The notes: generated by a model from the sequence alone, not told the origin. A stretch of DNA of 64,000 nucleotides from Oceanisphaera sp. IT1-181 (GCF_033807535.1 NZ_CP136856.1:516001-580000); one strand, 5' to 3'. Shown: positions 33,182 through 42,193, numbered from the stretch's first letter. Program-made: numbers and translations.

Positions 33182-35395
33182 ATGGTTGCAGTACGCAATA
33201 CTCATCTTACCGTCACCTTCAATCTAGAAGAATGGGCGGCGAGCTTGCCGTTCTTGGCAGAAGAACAAGGGCAGTTAAAAGCGCTGTATGAGTGTTGCTT
33301 AAACTTGAAAGCGCCGCTGCCGGATTTATTGCAATTACAGGCCCAAGGGGTCGAGATGGTGGGCATACTGCTCACTTTGAGTATGGACATCGAGACCATC
33401 AAGGCCGCGATGCTATACCCCTTTGTGGAAGCCGGTCACCTAACTTTGGCGGAAATTGAACCCAAGTTTGGCGCTGCCATACCGCGCTTATTGCAAGGCG
33501 TGATTGACATGGAAGCCATCCGCTCCTTGCAGCACGTGCAGAATGAGAAAAACTCAGAAGTACAAGTTGATCGCGTGCGGCGCATGTTGATGGCCATGGT
33601 GGAAGACGTGCGCGCCGTGGTAATCAAGCTCGCGGAGCGCATCACCTGCCTGCGTGAAGTGAAAGGTGCCGATGAAGAAACCCGCGTCTTGGTGGCCAAA
33701 GAAATTGCCAGCATCTACGCCCCCTTGGCCAACCGTCTTGGTATCGGCCAGCTAAAGTGGGAGCTGGAAGATTTATCGTTTCGCTATTTACACCCCGAGA
33801 CCTACAAGCGCATCGCGTCTTTGTTACATGAAAAACGGTTGGCGCGCGAAGCGTACATTCATGACTTTGTCAGTGGTTTAAAAGACGCGTTAGCCGAGGC
33901 GGGTGTGGTGGCGGAGGTCTATGGCCGACCTAAACACATCTACAGTATTTGGCGCAAAATGCAGAAGAAGCATCTGGATTTTGACGAGTTGTTCGATGTG
34001 CGCGCAGTGAGGGTGATCACCCCGCATTTGCAAGACTGCTACGGCGCACTCGGGGTGGTACATACCCAGTTTCGGCATATTCCACGCGAGTTTGATGACT
34101 ATGTGGCCAACCCTAAACCTAACGGTTATCAGTCGATTCACACGGTAGTGTTAGGCCCAGAGGGCAAAACCGTTGAAATACAAATTCGCACCAGTCAGAT
34201 GCATCAAGATGCAGAGCTGGGTGTGGCCGCACACTGGAAATACAAAGAAGGCGGCGGTAATACCAAGCAAAGTGGCTTTGAGGATAAAATCACTTGGCTG
34301 AGAAAGCTGCTGGCCTGGCAAGAAGACTTGACTGAAAGTGGCTCTTTAGTAGACGAGCTGCGCAGCCAAGTGTTTGAAGACCGCGTGTATGTCTTTACGC
34401 CTAAAGGCGAGGTGGTGGACATGCCGCTGGGTGCCACGCCGCTGGATTTTGCTTATTACATTCACAGTCAAATTGGCCATCGTTGTATCGGTGCCAAAAT
34501 TGATGGTCGCATCGTGCCCTTTACCTATGCGCTGCAAACCGGCGATCAGGTGGAAGTCATTACCCAAAAGCAGCCTAATCCGAGCCGCGATTGGATGAAC
34601 CCGAATCAGGGTTTTTTACGTACCAGCCGCGCCCGCGCTAAGGTCAGCACTTGGTTTAAGAAACAAGACCGCGATAAGAATATACTGGCCGGCCGTGAAG
34701 TATTGGATAAAGAGCTGGAGCGCGTGGGCCTGCAATTTTCCTTGATTAACAAAACGGTATTAGAGCGCTATAACGTCACCCATATCGATGATCTGTTGGC
34801 CGGTATTGGCGGCGGCGATCTGCGTATTAACCAGCTGCTTAATTACCTGCAAGGGCTGCATAAAAAGCCCACCAGCGCGGAAGAAGACGAAGCGGTACTG
34901 CGCCAATTAGTCTTAAACGCCGCTAAAAAGCCCACCACTGTTAACTCTAAGGGCCATATAGTGGTGGAGGGCGTGGGTAATCTGTTGACCAATATCGCCC
35001 GTTGCTGCCAACCGATACCGGGTGATGAGATCACTGGCTTTATTACCCAAGGTCGGGGTATTTCCATTCACCGTGACGATTGCGAGCAATTAAAAGAATT
35101 ACAAAGCCAGCACCCAGAGCGCGTGGTAGAAGCAGTATGGGGCGAAAATAACGCCGGAGGCTATAAAATCACCTTGCGCGTGGTGGCCACCGACAGATCT
35201 GGCTTATTGCGCGATATCACCACTATTTTGGCCAACGAAAAAATTAATGTGGTGGAGTTCAGCAGTCGAGCTAGTCGTAAACAACAAACCGCGACCATGG
35301 ACATGGCACTGCGCATTTACAACATAGATAGCTTAAGCCGCGCTTTAGCCAAAATCAGCCAATTGCCGGATATTATTGAAGCGAAACGGCTTTAA
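33182..35395 (+). CDS. relA: GTP pyrophosphokinase RelA ((p)ppGpp synthetase I)
   Basis: RelA (737 aa) is the ribosome-bound enzyme that makes (p)ppGpp when uncharged tRNA enters the A site. The N-terminal hydrolase-like domain lacks the H-D pair of SpoT (SMDIETIKAAMLYPFVEAG), as expected for a synthetase-only protein. The synthetase domain has IYSIWRKMQKKHLDFDELFD, then NPKPNGYQSIHTVVLGPEG. A TGS domain starts at VYVFTPKGEVVDMP. The zinc-finger helical region includes IARCCQPIPGDEITGFIT, and an ACT domain ends the protein. It sits between rlmD and mazG, as in E. coli, without mazEF. Confidence 0.97.
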   Translation: MVAVRNTHLTVTFNLEEWAASLPFLAEEQGQLKALYECCLNLKAPLPDLLQLQAQGVEMVGILLTLSMDIETIKAAMLYPFVEAGHLTLAEIEPKFGAAIPRLLQGVIDMEAIRSLQHVQNEKNSEVQVDRVRRMLMAMVEDVRAVVIKLAERITCLREVKGADEETRVLVAKEIASIYAPLANRLGIGQLKWELEDLSFRYLHPETYKRIASLLHEKRLAREAYIHDFVSGLKDALAEAGVVAEVYGRPKHIYSIWRKMQKKHLDFDELFDVRAVRVITPHLQDCYGALGVVHTQFRHIPREFDDYVANPKPNGYQSIHTVVLGPEGKTVEIQIRTSQMHQDAELGVAAHWKYKEGGGNTKQSGFEDKITWLRKLLAWQEDLTESGSLVDELRSQVFEDRVYVFTPKGEVVDMPLGATPLDFAYYIHSQIGHRCIGAKIDGRIVPFTYALQTGDQVEVITQKQPNPSRDWMNPNQGFLRTSRARAKVSTWFKKQDRDKNILAGREVLDKELERVGLQFSLINKTVLERYNVTHIDDLLAGIGGGDLRINQLLNYLQGLHKKPTSAEEDEAVLRQLVLNAAKKPTTVNSKGHIVVEGVGNLLTNIARCCQPIPGDEITGFITQGRGISIHRDDCEQLKELQSQHPERVVEAVWGENNAGGYKITLRVVATDRSGLLRDITTILANEKINVVEFSSRASRKQQTATMDMALRIYNIDSLSRALAKISQLPDIIEAKRL

Positions 35396-35402
35396 GAGCC
35401 GC

Positions 35403-35478
35403 GATACGCTTTACGCGGTAGGTTAACACAAGGCGCTGTTCGTCTTTCACGTAAGGCATACAGCGCATAACGTACGGC
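35403..35478. repeat. inverted pair of heptamer tracts between relA and mazG
   Basis: The left tract has units GATACGC, TTTACGC and GGTAGGT. The right tract, 27 bases later, has GTAAGGC, ATACAGC, GCATAAC and GTACGGC. The right tract is broadly the reverse complement of the left, so the gap can fold as an imperfect stem. Confidence 0.7.
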
Positions 35479-35499
35479 TATTTTTCTCACAGGAACCCC

Positions 35500-36312
35500 A
35501 TGAAATCTTATTCTCTCGACGACTTGCTTGGCATTATGGCGGCGCTGCGTGATCCCGTATCTGGCTGCCCCTGGGATCAAAAACAAGACTTTGCCAGCAT
35601 AGTGCCGCACACCTTAGAAGAGGCTTATGAAGTGGCGGATACCATTACTCGCAATGCGCTGGATGAGTTGCCGGGTGAGCTGGGTGACTTGTTATTTCAA
35701 GTGGTGTTTTACGCACAACTCGGCAAAGAGCAGGCGCTATTTGATTTTAATGATGTGGTACAAGCGGTTAGCGAAAAGCTGGTTCGCCGCCATCCACACG
35801 TGTTTGTTAACCATGAGCTTGGTGAGAGCCGCTTTACCAGCGAAGAGGAGATCAAGGCCAACTGGGAAGCCATTAAAGCCGAAGAGCGTCGTCAACAAGA
35901 TGCCAATGCCACCAGCGCCTTAGATGATATTCCGCGTAATCTACCGGCTCTCACCCGTGCCAATAAAATACAAAAGCGCTGCTCGGCGGTGGGCTTTGAC
36001 TGGCAAGCGTTACCGCCGGTGCTGGCAAAAATATATGAAGAGCTGGATGAAGTGATGGCCGAGCTAACGCAGCCAGAGCAGGACTCGGCCCGCATCGCCG
36101 ATGAACTGGGTGACGTGCTGTTTGCCTGTGTGAATTTAGTACGCCACTTGAAACAAGACCCAGAAGCCGTGCTGCGCGGGGCCAATGATAAATTTGAGCG
36201 TCGCTTTCGGGGTGTTGAACAAGCTTTGCAGGCCGAGGGTAAACACAGCCAAGATTGTAGTTTAGAAGAATTAGAGGCCTATTGGCGACAAGAGAAGCTA
36301 AAAGAACGCTAA
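35500..36312 (+). CDS. mazG: nucleoside triphosphate pyrophosphohydrolase MazG
   Basis: This 270-aa enzyme hydrolyses NTPs and dNTPs to monophosphates and pyrophosphate. In E. coli it moderates (p)ppGpp during starvation. The first MazG domain has RDPVSGCPWDQKQDFASI and HTLEEAYEVAD, then ELPGELGDLLFQVVFYA (acidic metal ligands E-E and E-L-G-D). The second has KIYEELDEVMAELT and ADELGDVLFACVNLVRHL. The order relA-mazG is conserved; here inverted heptamer repeats fill the gap between them and no toxin-antitoxin pair is present. Confidence 0.95.
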   Translation: MKSYSLDDLLGIMAALRDPVSGCPWDQKQDFASIVPHTLEEAYEVADTITRNALDELPGELGDLLFQVVFYAQLGKEQALFDFNDVVQAVSEKLVRRHPHVFVNHELGESRFTSEEEIKANWEAIKAEERRQQDANATSALDDIPRNLPALTRANKIQKRCSAVGFDWQALPPVLAKIYEELDEVMAELTQPEQDSARIADELGDVLFACVNLVRHLKQDPEAVLRGANDKFERRFRGVEQALQAEGKHSQDCSLEELEAYWRQEKLKER

Positions 36313-36327
36313 GAGAACGTTAGCCAC

Positions 36328-36417
36328 GCCTGACGTTATACGCCGTACGTAAACACCAGTGAGTGTGAGGCGGTATTTTGTCCTTTAACGTATAGCGTAC
36401 GGCGCGAAACGTTCAGC
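36328..36417. repeat. inverted pair of heptamer tracts between mazG and motX
   Basis: The left units are GCCTGAC, GTTATAC, GCCGTAC and GTAAACA. The right units are CTTTAAC, GTATAGC, GTACGGC, GCGAAAC and GTTCAGC. GTATAGC GTACGGC on the right mirrors GCCGTAC and GTTATAC on the left. Confidence 0.75.
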
Positions 36418-36479
36418 GGCCGAAGATTGAGTTTCACTTTTCTGGCACCAAGCCGATAGCCAATGTAGGCCAGAGGAAA

Positions 36480-37307
36480 TTGTTGATGATAATAAGATTA
36501 GGGCTATTGCTGCTGTGCGTGGTGATTGGCGCGAGCGTTGCCCAAGCACAGACACAAGAAGAAACGGCTAGCCCAAGTGTGGCTACCGCGAGCAGTAAGA
36601 CCATGGCTGAACGGATTACCACGGCGGCCACGGCCGCCAAGCTCACTACCGCTACTCAAAGCCCTGGTGCAGACGATATACAGCGCCATGATGCCACCGA
36701 GGCCAGAGCGGCAGCAGACTCGGCGGTGGCGGCCTTGGCAGATGGCGAGCTGCGTGCCGTGCCCTTATATGAAGAATATGAACTGATTGAATGGATCAAT
36801 GCCAACCGCCATTTACAGCAAGTGCGAGATAAAGATAACTGCCAGCTAACACAAGACATTGAAGCCAGAGCCGAAGTGTTGCGCCTGCCGGCCTATCAAT
36901 TTTTATGGGGGGATATGTTGGCTTGGGGCGTCTGTGTGCCGCAGCAATCGCGCCGTGGCTTGACCATGCTCTGGAAAGCCGCCGAGCAAGGCTTGCCAGC
37001 AGCGTTAGAGCAGTTAGGGCGTTATTATTACGACGGCACTTTGGTGCAAAAAAACCGCGAGCGCGCCGCGCCTTTGATGCAAGAAGCAGCCAGTTTAGGT
37101 TTTGAAAAAGCCCAGTTTACTTGGGCTAAATGGCTGTTGAGTGGTAGCGGCAGCCCGCTGGATTATCCGCAAGCGTATTTGTGGCTTAAAGAAATGGTGC
37201 TGAACGATAAAAAGCAGCATCAAGAGGCACAGCGCCTCAGTGCCGCCTTGGCCGCCAGAATGCCAGCACCCAAGGTCAAAGAGCTGAATCATCGTTTGAT
37301 GTTTTAA
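36480..37307 (+). CDS. motX: sodium-type polar flagellar motor protein MotX
   Basis: MotX forms, with MotY, the periplasmic T-ring that holds the PomA/PomB sodium stator in polar flagella. The protein is 275 aa with a signal peptide (about 1-23, ending AQA). The segment LYEEYELIEWINANRHLQQV, then DNCQLTQDIEARAEVLRLPA and YQFLWGDMLAWGVCV, closely follows Vibrio MotX. Sel1-type repeats follow (AAEQGLPAALEQLGRYYYDG, TLVQKNRERAAPLMQEAASLG), then GSPLDYPQAYLWL. Between the signal peptide and the conserved part is an unusual Ala/Thr/Ser-rich linker of about 60 residues, not remembered from Vibrio MotX. It stands apart from other flagellar genes, as motX often does. A generic Sel1-repeat annotation would miss this identity. 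Confidence 0.85.
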   Translation: MLMIIRLGLLLLCVVIGASVAQAQTQEETASPSVATASSKTMAERITTAATAAKLTTATQSPGADDIQRHDATEARAAADSAVAALADGELRAVPLYEEYELIEWINANRHLQQVRDKDNCQLTQDIEARAEVLRLPAYQFLWGDMLAWGVCVPQQSRRGLTMLWKAAEQGLPAALEQLGRYYYDGTLVQKNRERAAPLMQEAASLGFEKAQFTWAKWLLSGSGSPLDYPQAYLWLKEMVLNDKKQHQEAQRLSAALAARMPAPKVKELNHRLMF

Positions 37308-37468
37308 TGCAGGGTTTTAATACTGTGATTTTAACAGCTAGGTTCTAATACTTAAGTTTAATACTTGGATTTTAATGAATGCACTTAATGCTTAGGTGGG
37401 TATTTAATGCCACACTGCTGCACTAATCTGTATTATATATGTACCTTTTACTCACTCAGGAACTGCTC

Positions 37469-37924
37469 ATGAAGTTGACCACCTACACGGACTTTGGTCT
37501 AAGAACGCTAATGTACTTGGCGACCTTGCCTGAGGGAGAGCTGAGCTCAGTGGGGCACGTGTCCAAACTGTATGACGTGTCGCGCAATCATCTGGTAAAG
37601 GTGGTGAACCAGCTGGCGCGCGAAGGTTATATTAAAGCGGTGCGCGGTAAAAATGGCGGTATACGTTTAGCCAAACCGGCTAGTGATATCAATGTAGGCC
37701 AAGTGATCCGCTCTCTAGAGAATAATCTTAATGGCATTGATTGCGGCAGTCCCGCCTGTTATTTAGTGCGGATATGTCTGTTAAAAGACGCGCTGAAAGA
37801 AGCCATGGAAGCCTTTTTGGCCGTGATGGAAAGCTATACGCTAGCAGATTTGATCAGTAACCGTGATGAGCTAATGAGCGTGTTCAGCGAGTTAGAGCCT
37901 GCGGTTAACATCGAAGTTAAATAA
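37469..37924 (+). CDS. nsrR: Rrf2-family regulator, NsrR-like (nitric-oxide sensor)
   Basis: This 151-aa winged-helix regulator starts MKLTTYTDFGLRTLMYLATL. The recognition helix region VSRNHLVKVVNQLAREGYI and wing VRGKNGGIRLAKPAS match NsrR. Three cysteines in DCGSPACYLVRIC keep the C-x4-C-x5-C spacing of the NsrR iron-sulfur ligands, different from the IscR pattern. NsrR represses genes for NO detoxification and loses repression when NO attacks its cluster. The ATG at 37469 has AGGA upstream; the frame extends to 37439 but family alignment supports the shorter form. No hmp or ytfE target is next to it. Confidence 0.85.
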   Translation: MKLTTYTDFGLRTLMYLATLPEGELSSVGHVSKLYDVSRNHLVKVVNQLAREGYIKAVRGKNGGIRLAKPASDINVGQVIRSLENNLNGIDCGSPACYLVRICLLKDALKEAMEAFLAVMESYTLADLISNRDELMSVFSELEPAVNIEVK

Positions 37925-37975
37925 ACGCGATACGCTATCAGCTGATAAGACTCGGAATGATTCTTTATTGACGGC

Positions 37976-38021
37976 GTAAGGCGCCAAGATCTATTTTTAA
38001 GCCTTACGCCTTACGCGCTAC
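37976..38021. repeat. convergent heptamer units between nsrR and the CorB-like gene, including the latter's stop codon
   Basis: A plus-strand GTAAGGC lies at 37976-37982. On the minus strand GTAGCGC, GTAAGGC and GTAAGGC run from 38021 to 38001. The TAG in GTAGCGC is the stop codon of the minus-strand membrane protein. Confidence 0.85.
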
Positions 38022-39292
38022 TTAAAGTAATACGGCAGTACGCGCACCAGCTTGATCATGTTGTTTTCGACTTCTAAGATTTCCAGCGGGTAGCCCGATA
38101 AGCGCAGGCCAATGTTTGCCTCAGGGATTTCTTCCAAGTATTCCAGTATTAAGCCATTGAGAGAGCGGGGGCCATCACAGGGTAGCTGCCAACCTAACTC
38201 TTTATTAATATCACGAATGCTGGCCGAGCCTTCAATCAGGTAGGAACCATCGTCGAGCGGCTTAATCTCGTCGCTTAAGGTGGGGCTAATAGTCGTGGTG
38301 AAATCACCCACTATTTCTTCCAAAATATCATCCAGCGTCACCAAGCCTTGAATATCCCCGTACTCATCGACGATAAGCCCAATGCGCTCTTTGTTGCGCT
38401 GAAATTTTACCAGCTGCACGTTAAGCGGCGTGGCTTCGGGAATATAATACAGCTCACGCAGCGCGCGCATTAAGTTGGCTTTACTAAATTCATCTTTGGC
38501 TAATAAGCGCAGCGCATCACGGGCGTGGATAAAACCTAAGGCATCGTCGATGCTGTCGCGATAAAGCAGCACTTTAGTGTGCGGGCTTTGCAGCAGACGA
38601 CGACTCATGTTCTTCCAATCTTGAGTGATGTCTATGCCATAAATTTCATTACGTGGCACCATGATGTCATCCACGGTGACCTTCTCAAGATCTAGGATCG
38701 ACACCAACATATCTTGGTGGCGACGGGGTATTAGGGCACCCGCTTCGTTGACTATGGTGCGTAACTCTTCGGAGCTAATGGCGTTATCTTCTTGGTTACG
38801 CGGATTAATGCGAAACAACATTAATAAGCCATTAGAAATGGCATTAATCATCCATACCGCCGGATACAGCAGCCACATCAAGGGCTTAAGTATAAAGGAG
38901 GCAGGAAACGCCACCCGCTCAGGGTAGAGTGCGGCGAGCGTTTTTGGTGTCACTTCAGCAAAAATCAGCACCACTATGGTGAGGCCCACGGTAGCGACCG
39001 CCACGCCTAAATCGCCGAACAGACGAATCGCAATCAAGGTGGCAATGGCCGAGGCCATAATATTGACTAAGTTATTGCCGATTAAGATCAGGCCGATTAA
39101 GCGATCAGGGCGCGCCAGTAGTTTTTCAACGCGAATCGCAGATTTGTTGTTGTTTTGCGCAAGGTGGCGCAACCTGTAGCGGTTGAGCGACATCATGCCG
39201 GTTTCTGAGCTCGAAAAGAAAGCAGAAAGAAAGAGTAAGGCTATCAGGACACCCGTGAGGGTGCCCGTGGTGATTTCGTCCAAGCAGACCAT
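38018..39292 (-). CDS. yfjD: CNNM/CBS-domain membrane protein YfjD (CorB-like)
   Basis: This 424-aa inner-membrane protein has an N-terminal CNNM (DUF21) domain (FFSSSETGMMSLNRYRLRHL, then LIGNNLVNIMASAIATLIAI). A CBS pair follows (DIMVPRNEIYGIDI, then DEYGDIQGLVTLDDILEEIVGDF), then a C-terminal CorC/HlyC domain. Relatives (CorB, CorC, CNNM) take part in magnesium or cobalt efflux. The gene order with ypjD and ffh is the same as in E. coli. The ATG at 39292 has an A/G-rich sequence unusually close to it, so the start may shift by a few codons. Confidence 0.9.
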   Translation of the reverse strand: MVCLDEITTGTLTGVLIALLFLSAFFSSSETGMMSLNRYRLRHLAQNNNKSAIRVEKLLARPDRLIGLILIGNNLVNIMASAIATLIAIRLFGDLGVAVATVGLTIVVLIFAEVTPKTLAALYPERVAFPASFILKPLMWLLYPAVWMINAISNGLLMLFRINPRNQEDNAISSEELRTIVNEAGALIPRRHQDMLVSILDLEKVTVDDIMVPRNEIYGIDITQDWKNMSRRLLQSPHTKVLLYRDSIDDALGFIHARDALRLLAKDEFSKANLMRALRELYYIPEATPLNVQLVKFQRNKERIGLIVDEYGDIQGLVTLDDILEEIVGDFTTTISPTLSDEIKPLDDGSYLIEGSASIRDINKELGWQLPCDGPRSLNGLILEYLEEIPEANIGLRLSGYPLEILEVENNMIKLVRVLPYYFK

Positions 39293-39379
39293 CCTGTGTC
39301 ATAAAACTAAATAATTACTAAAGTGTGAGCTGTACTTATTGGTCTTTTAGAAAAGCTAGCCCCTCGGTGATTAACAGGT

Positions 39380-40168
39380 TTAGCCCAATAATACCTCGCG
39401 TACGAAACGGCTGCCAAAATAGGCCAGCGTCAGTAATAGGCTGCCGACCACACTGGCCCAAATGACTTTTCGGCCACGCCAGCCCAAACGATAGTGCCCC
39501 CAGAGTAAGCCCACATACACACACCATGCAATGATAGTCAGAATTGCCTTGTGCGCTTTACCAGGGCCAAACATGTCTTGTAAGAAAAACAAACCGCTGG
39601 AGATCGACAGCGTCAGCACCACCACACCGATAAAAATTAACCGAATTAAGTAGCGCTCTAGCGTCATTAAAGGTGGCATAGAGGGCAGGTTAGTCAGCTT
39701 ATGGGACTTGAGGCGGTGCGTTAAAAAGCCCAATAAAATCGCCAACAAAGAGGCAATCGCTAACAGCGAGTAAGACATCAACCCTAAGCCGATGTGCAAT
39801 AACACCTCAGGGCGAGTTTCTAGATACATGCTGTAATGGCTAGGAATAAGCCAATCGGCGGCTAACAATAACGCGGCAAAACCATAGACCAAGGGCATTA
39901 ATAGCCACACTTTAAAGCGCGCGACCAGCACCGTCATCAGAGCGGCAATAATCAGGCTGATGAGCGATGCCACATTAAGCATGCTCAGGTTTTGTCCTGG
40001 CACTAACACTATGATGTCGAACAGCCACAGGCCGTGTAGCGCCATGGCGCACAGCGCAGCCAGCACACTGGCGCGGCCGCTGCGATGCTGCGGGTTGAGT
40101 ATATTATGCACACAGGCAAAGGCTGCTAAAAAGTAAAAAGCCATCGCCAAAATAGCAAGCAATTCCAT
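39380..40168 (-). CDS. ypjD: cytochrome c assembly (CcsA-like) inner-membrane protein YpjD
   Basis: This 262-aa protein has eight predicted hydrophobic helices and the CcsA/CcmC-type signature region near the C-terminus (CVYVGLLWGHYRLGWRGRKV). Histidines in HIGLGLMSYSLLAIAS and GLLWGHYRLGW are positioned like heme ligands of the family. In E. coli ypjD (corE) lies between yfjD and ffh, as here. The biochemical role is not settled: heme handling is inferred from the family, and a link to divalent-metal resistance has been reported for the E. coli genes. Confidence 0.85.
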   Translation of the reverse strand: MELLAILAMAFYFLAAFACVHNILNPQHRSGRASVLAALCAMALHGLWLFDIIVLVPGQNLSMLNVASLISLIIAALMTVLVARFKVWLLMPLVYGFAALLLAADWLIPSHYSMYLETRPEVLLHIGLGLMSYSLLAIASLLAILLGFLTHRLKSHKLTNLPSMPPLMTLERYLIRLIFIGVVVLTLSISSGLFFLQDMFGPGKAHKAILTIIAWCVYVGLLWGHYRLGWRGRKVIWASVVGSLLLTLAYFGSRFVREVLLG

Positions 40169-40210
40169 AATGAATTTAAGCCATTAATTGGTGAAATAAG
40201 AAGAAATATC

Positions 40211-40280
40211 AGTATACCCTTAACCTAAAGCATATCGCTACCCAAGGTGACTTAAGTTACGCGGATAACTTGGGTATACT
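40211..40280. promoter_or_regulatory. divergent promoter region for ypjD and ffh
   Basis: TATACT (40275-40280) with TTAAGT 17 bases before it forms a promoter-like pair reading toward ffh. AGTATA at 40211-40216 is the same -10 word on the opposite strand, about 45 bases before ypjD. AGTATACCC and GGGTATACT at the two ends make a perfect inverted repeat. Confidence 0.45.
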
Positions 40281-40312
40281 AGAAGTAATTTTCGCCAACT
40301 GCGGGCTATATC

Positions 40313-41701
40313 ATGTTTGAAAATCTTACCGAAAGGCTGTCGCTGACCCTGAAAAATATCAGTGGTCGTGGTCGTCTGACTGAAGACAATATCAAAGAGA
40401 CCCTGCGTGAAGTGCGCATGGCATTACTCGAAGCAGACGTAGCGCTGCCAGTGGTGCGGGATTTTGTTAATCGCGTCAAAGAGCGCGCGGTGGGCACGGA
40501 AGTGTCCAAGTCCTTAAGCCCAGGTCAGGCCTTCATTAAAATAGTGAACGCTGAGCTGGTGTCGGTAATGGGTGAGGCTAACGAAGACCTTAACTTATCC
40601 ACCACGCCGCCTGCGGTGATCTTGATGGCGGGCTTACAGGGTGCGGGTAAAACCACTTCAGTGGCCAAGCTGGCAAAATTTTTAAAAGAGCGCCATAAGA
40701 AAAAAGTATTAGTGGTGAGTGCCGACGTTTATCGTCCGGCCGCTATTAAGCAGCTAGAAACCTTGGCCGCCGATTTAGGCGTAGAGTGCTTCCCCAGTAA
40801 TATCGAGCAAAAGCCGGTAGAGATTGGTCGTAACGCGCTGGACTATGGCCGTAAGCAGTTTTTTGATGTGTTGATCGTCGATACCGCCGGTCGCTTGCAC
40901 ATTGATGAAGCCATGATGGATGAAATCCAACAGCTGCATCAGGCGATCAAGCCTATCGAAACCCTGTTTGTGGTGGACGCCATGACCGGCCAAGATGCGG
41001 CCAATACCGCCAAGGCCTTTAATGATGCGCTGCCGCTGACCGGTGTGATCTTGACCAAGGCCGACGGTGATGCCCGTGGTGGTGCCGCGCTTTCTGTGCG
41101 CCACATTACCGGTAAGCCGATTAAATTTATCGGTATGGGCGAAAAAATTGACGCCCTAGAGCCTTTCCATCCCGATCGCATTGCCTCGCGTATTTTGGGC
41201 ATGGGCGACATGTTGTCCTTAATCGACCAAATGGAACGCTCGGTTGATAAAGACAAAGCCACCGAAATGGCGCAGAAGCTTAAAAAAGGCAAAGGCTTTG
41301 ATTTGGAAGACTTTCGCGACCAGTTAGCGCAAATGCGCAGCATGGGCGGCATGATGAGCCTGATGGATAAGTTGCCGGGCATGAGCCAGCTGCCAGACAA
41401 CGTAAAAGATCAGGTGAACGACAAAATGAGCGTGCGCATGGAGGCCATTATCGGCTCCATGACCCCGCGCGAGCGTCGTCATCCGGATTTAATTAAAGGC
41501 TCACGCAAGCGCCGTATCGCCTTGGGCTCGGGCACTGAAGTACAAGAAGTGAATAAATTGCTTAAGCAATTTACCCAGATGCAAAAGATGATGAAGAAGA
41601 TGTCTGGCAAAGGCGGCATCCGCAAGATGATGGGCCAAATGAAAGGCATGATGGGCCCCGGCGGCATGGGTGGCATGGGCGGTGGCGGTCGACCGTTTTA
41701 A
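40313..41701 (+). CDS. ffh: signal recognition particle protein Ffh
   Basis: Ffh (462 aa) is the SRP54 GTPase that binds signal sequences of nascent membrane proteins and docks them to FtsY. Its N domain is helical. G domain motifs are GLQGAGKTTSVAKLA, DTAGRLHID and TKADGDARGGAAL. The M domain is methionine-rich with SMTPRERRHPDLIKGSRKRRIALGSG for RNA binding, and a Gly/Met-rich tail. It starts the run toward rpsP-rimM-trmD-rplS, with a hairpin in the 215-base gap before rpsP. Confidence 0.97.
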   Translation: MFENLTERLSLTLKNISGRGRLTEDNIKETLREVRMALLEADVALPVVRDFVNRVKERAVGTEVSKSLSPGQAFIKIVNAELVSVMGEANEDLNLSTTPPAVILMAGLQGAGKTTSVAKLAKFLKERHKKKVLVVSADVYRPAAIKQLETLAADLGVECFPSNIEQKPVEIGRNALDYGRKQFFDVLIVDTAGRLHIDEAMMDEIQQLHQAIKPIETLFVVDAMTGQDAANTAKAFNDALPLTGVILTKADGDARGGAALSVRHITGKPIKFIGMGEKIDALEPFHPDRIASRILGMGDMLSLIDQMERSVDKDKATEMAQKLKKGKGFDLEDFRDQLAQMRSMGGMMSLMDKLPGMSQLPDNVKDQVNDKMSVRMEAIIGSMTPRERRHPDLIKGSRKRRIALGSGTEVQEVNKLLKQFTQMQKMMKKMSGKGGIRKMMGQMKGMMGPGGMGGMGGGGRPF

Positions 41702-41865
41702 GCGCCGAGCCTAATTGTTAGCGTGCTGCGCTGGGCTTTAATAGCTCGGCGGCAAGTTTTGAAATCAGCACGACTAAAATTTAACCGCGTAAGGCCAACA
41801 GGCCGCTACCAATTTTGTTGCAATGACAGCCTATTGGAGTACAATTACGCGGCTTATTTTAAGCC

Positions 41866-41890
41866 AAGGTTCGCACTGTTTGCGAACCTT
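41866..41890 (+). other. hairpin in the rpsP leader
   Basis: A perfect 10-base-pair stem (AAGGTTCGCA with TGCGAACCTT) with a 5-base loop is followed by GTTTGTT. It lies 27 bases before the rpsP start and could be a weak ffh terminator or a leader structure controlling the ribosomal-protein operon. Confidence 0.6.
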
Positions 41891-41916
41891 GTTTGTTCCG
41901 TTATATAGAGGACGAT

Positions 41917-42168
41917 ATGGTAACCATTCGTTTACAACGTGGTGGCGCTAAGAAGCGTCCGTTTTACCAAGTAGTAGTGGCAGACAGCCGTTACGCACGT
42001 GACAGCCGTTTCATCGAGAAAGTAGGCTTCTTCAACCCATTGGCTGCTGGCCAAGCTGAAAAGCTGCGCATCGATCTTGAGCGCGTTAATCACTGGGTTG
42101 GTCAAGGCGCGACTTTATCTGAGCGTGTTGCCAAGTTAGTAAAAGACGCAACTAAAGCTGCGGCTTAA
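41917..42168 (+). CDS. rpsP: 30S ribosomal protein S16
   Basis: This 83-aa ribosomal protein of the 30S body begins MVTIRLQRGGAKKRPFYQVV and continues DSRYARDSRFIEKVGFFNP, both characteristic. The ATG at 41917 follows AGAGGACG. The frame extends to 41893, but the extra residues are not part of S16. First gene of the rpsP-rimM-trmD-rplS operon. Confidence 0.98.
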   Translation: MVTIRLQRGGAKKRPFYQVVVADSRYARDSRFIEKVGFFNPLAAGQAEKLRIDLERVNHWVGQGATLSERVAKLVKDATKAAA

Positions 42169-42193
42169 GTCTGAATCAAGGTAGGGAATTAAA

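Noticed and set aside
41723..41908. Short open frame between ffh and rpsP
   Set aside because: It overlaps the rpsP leader hairpin and shows no family resemblance; likely chance.
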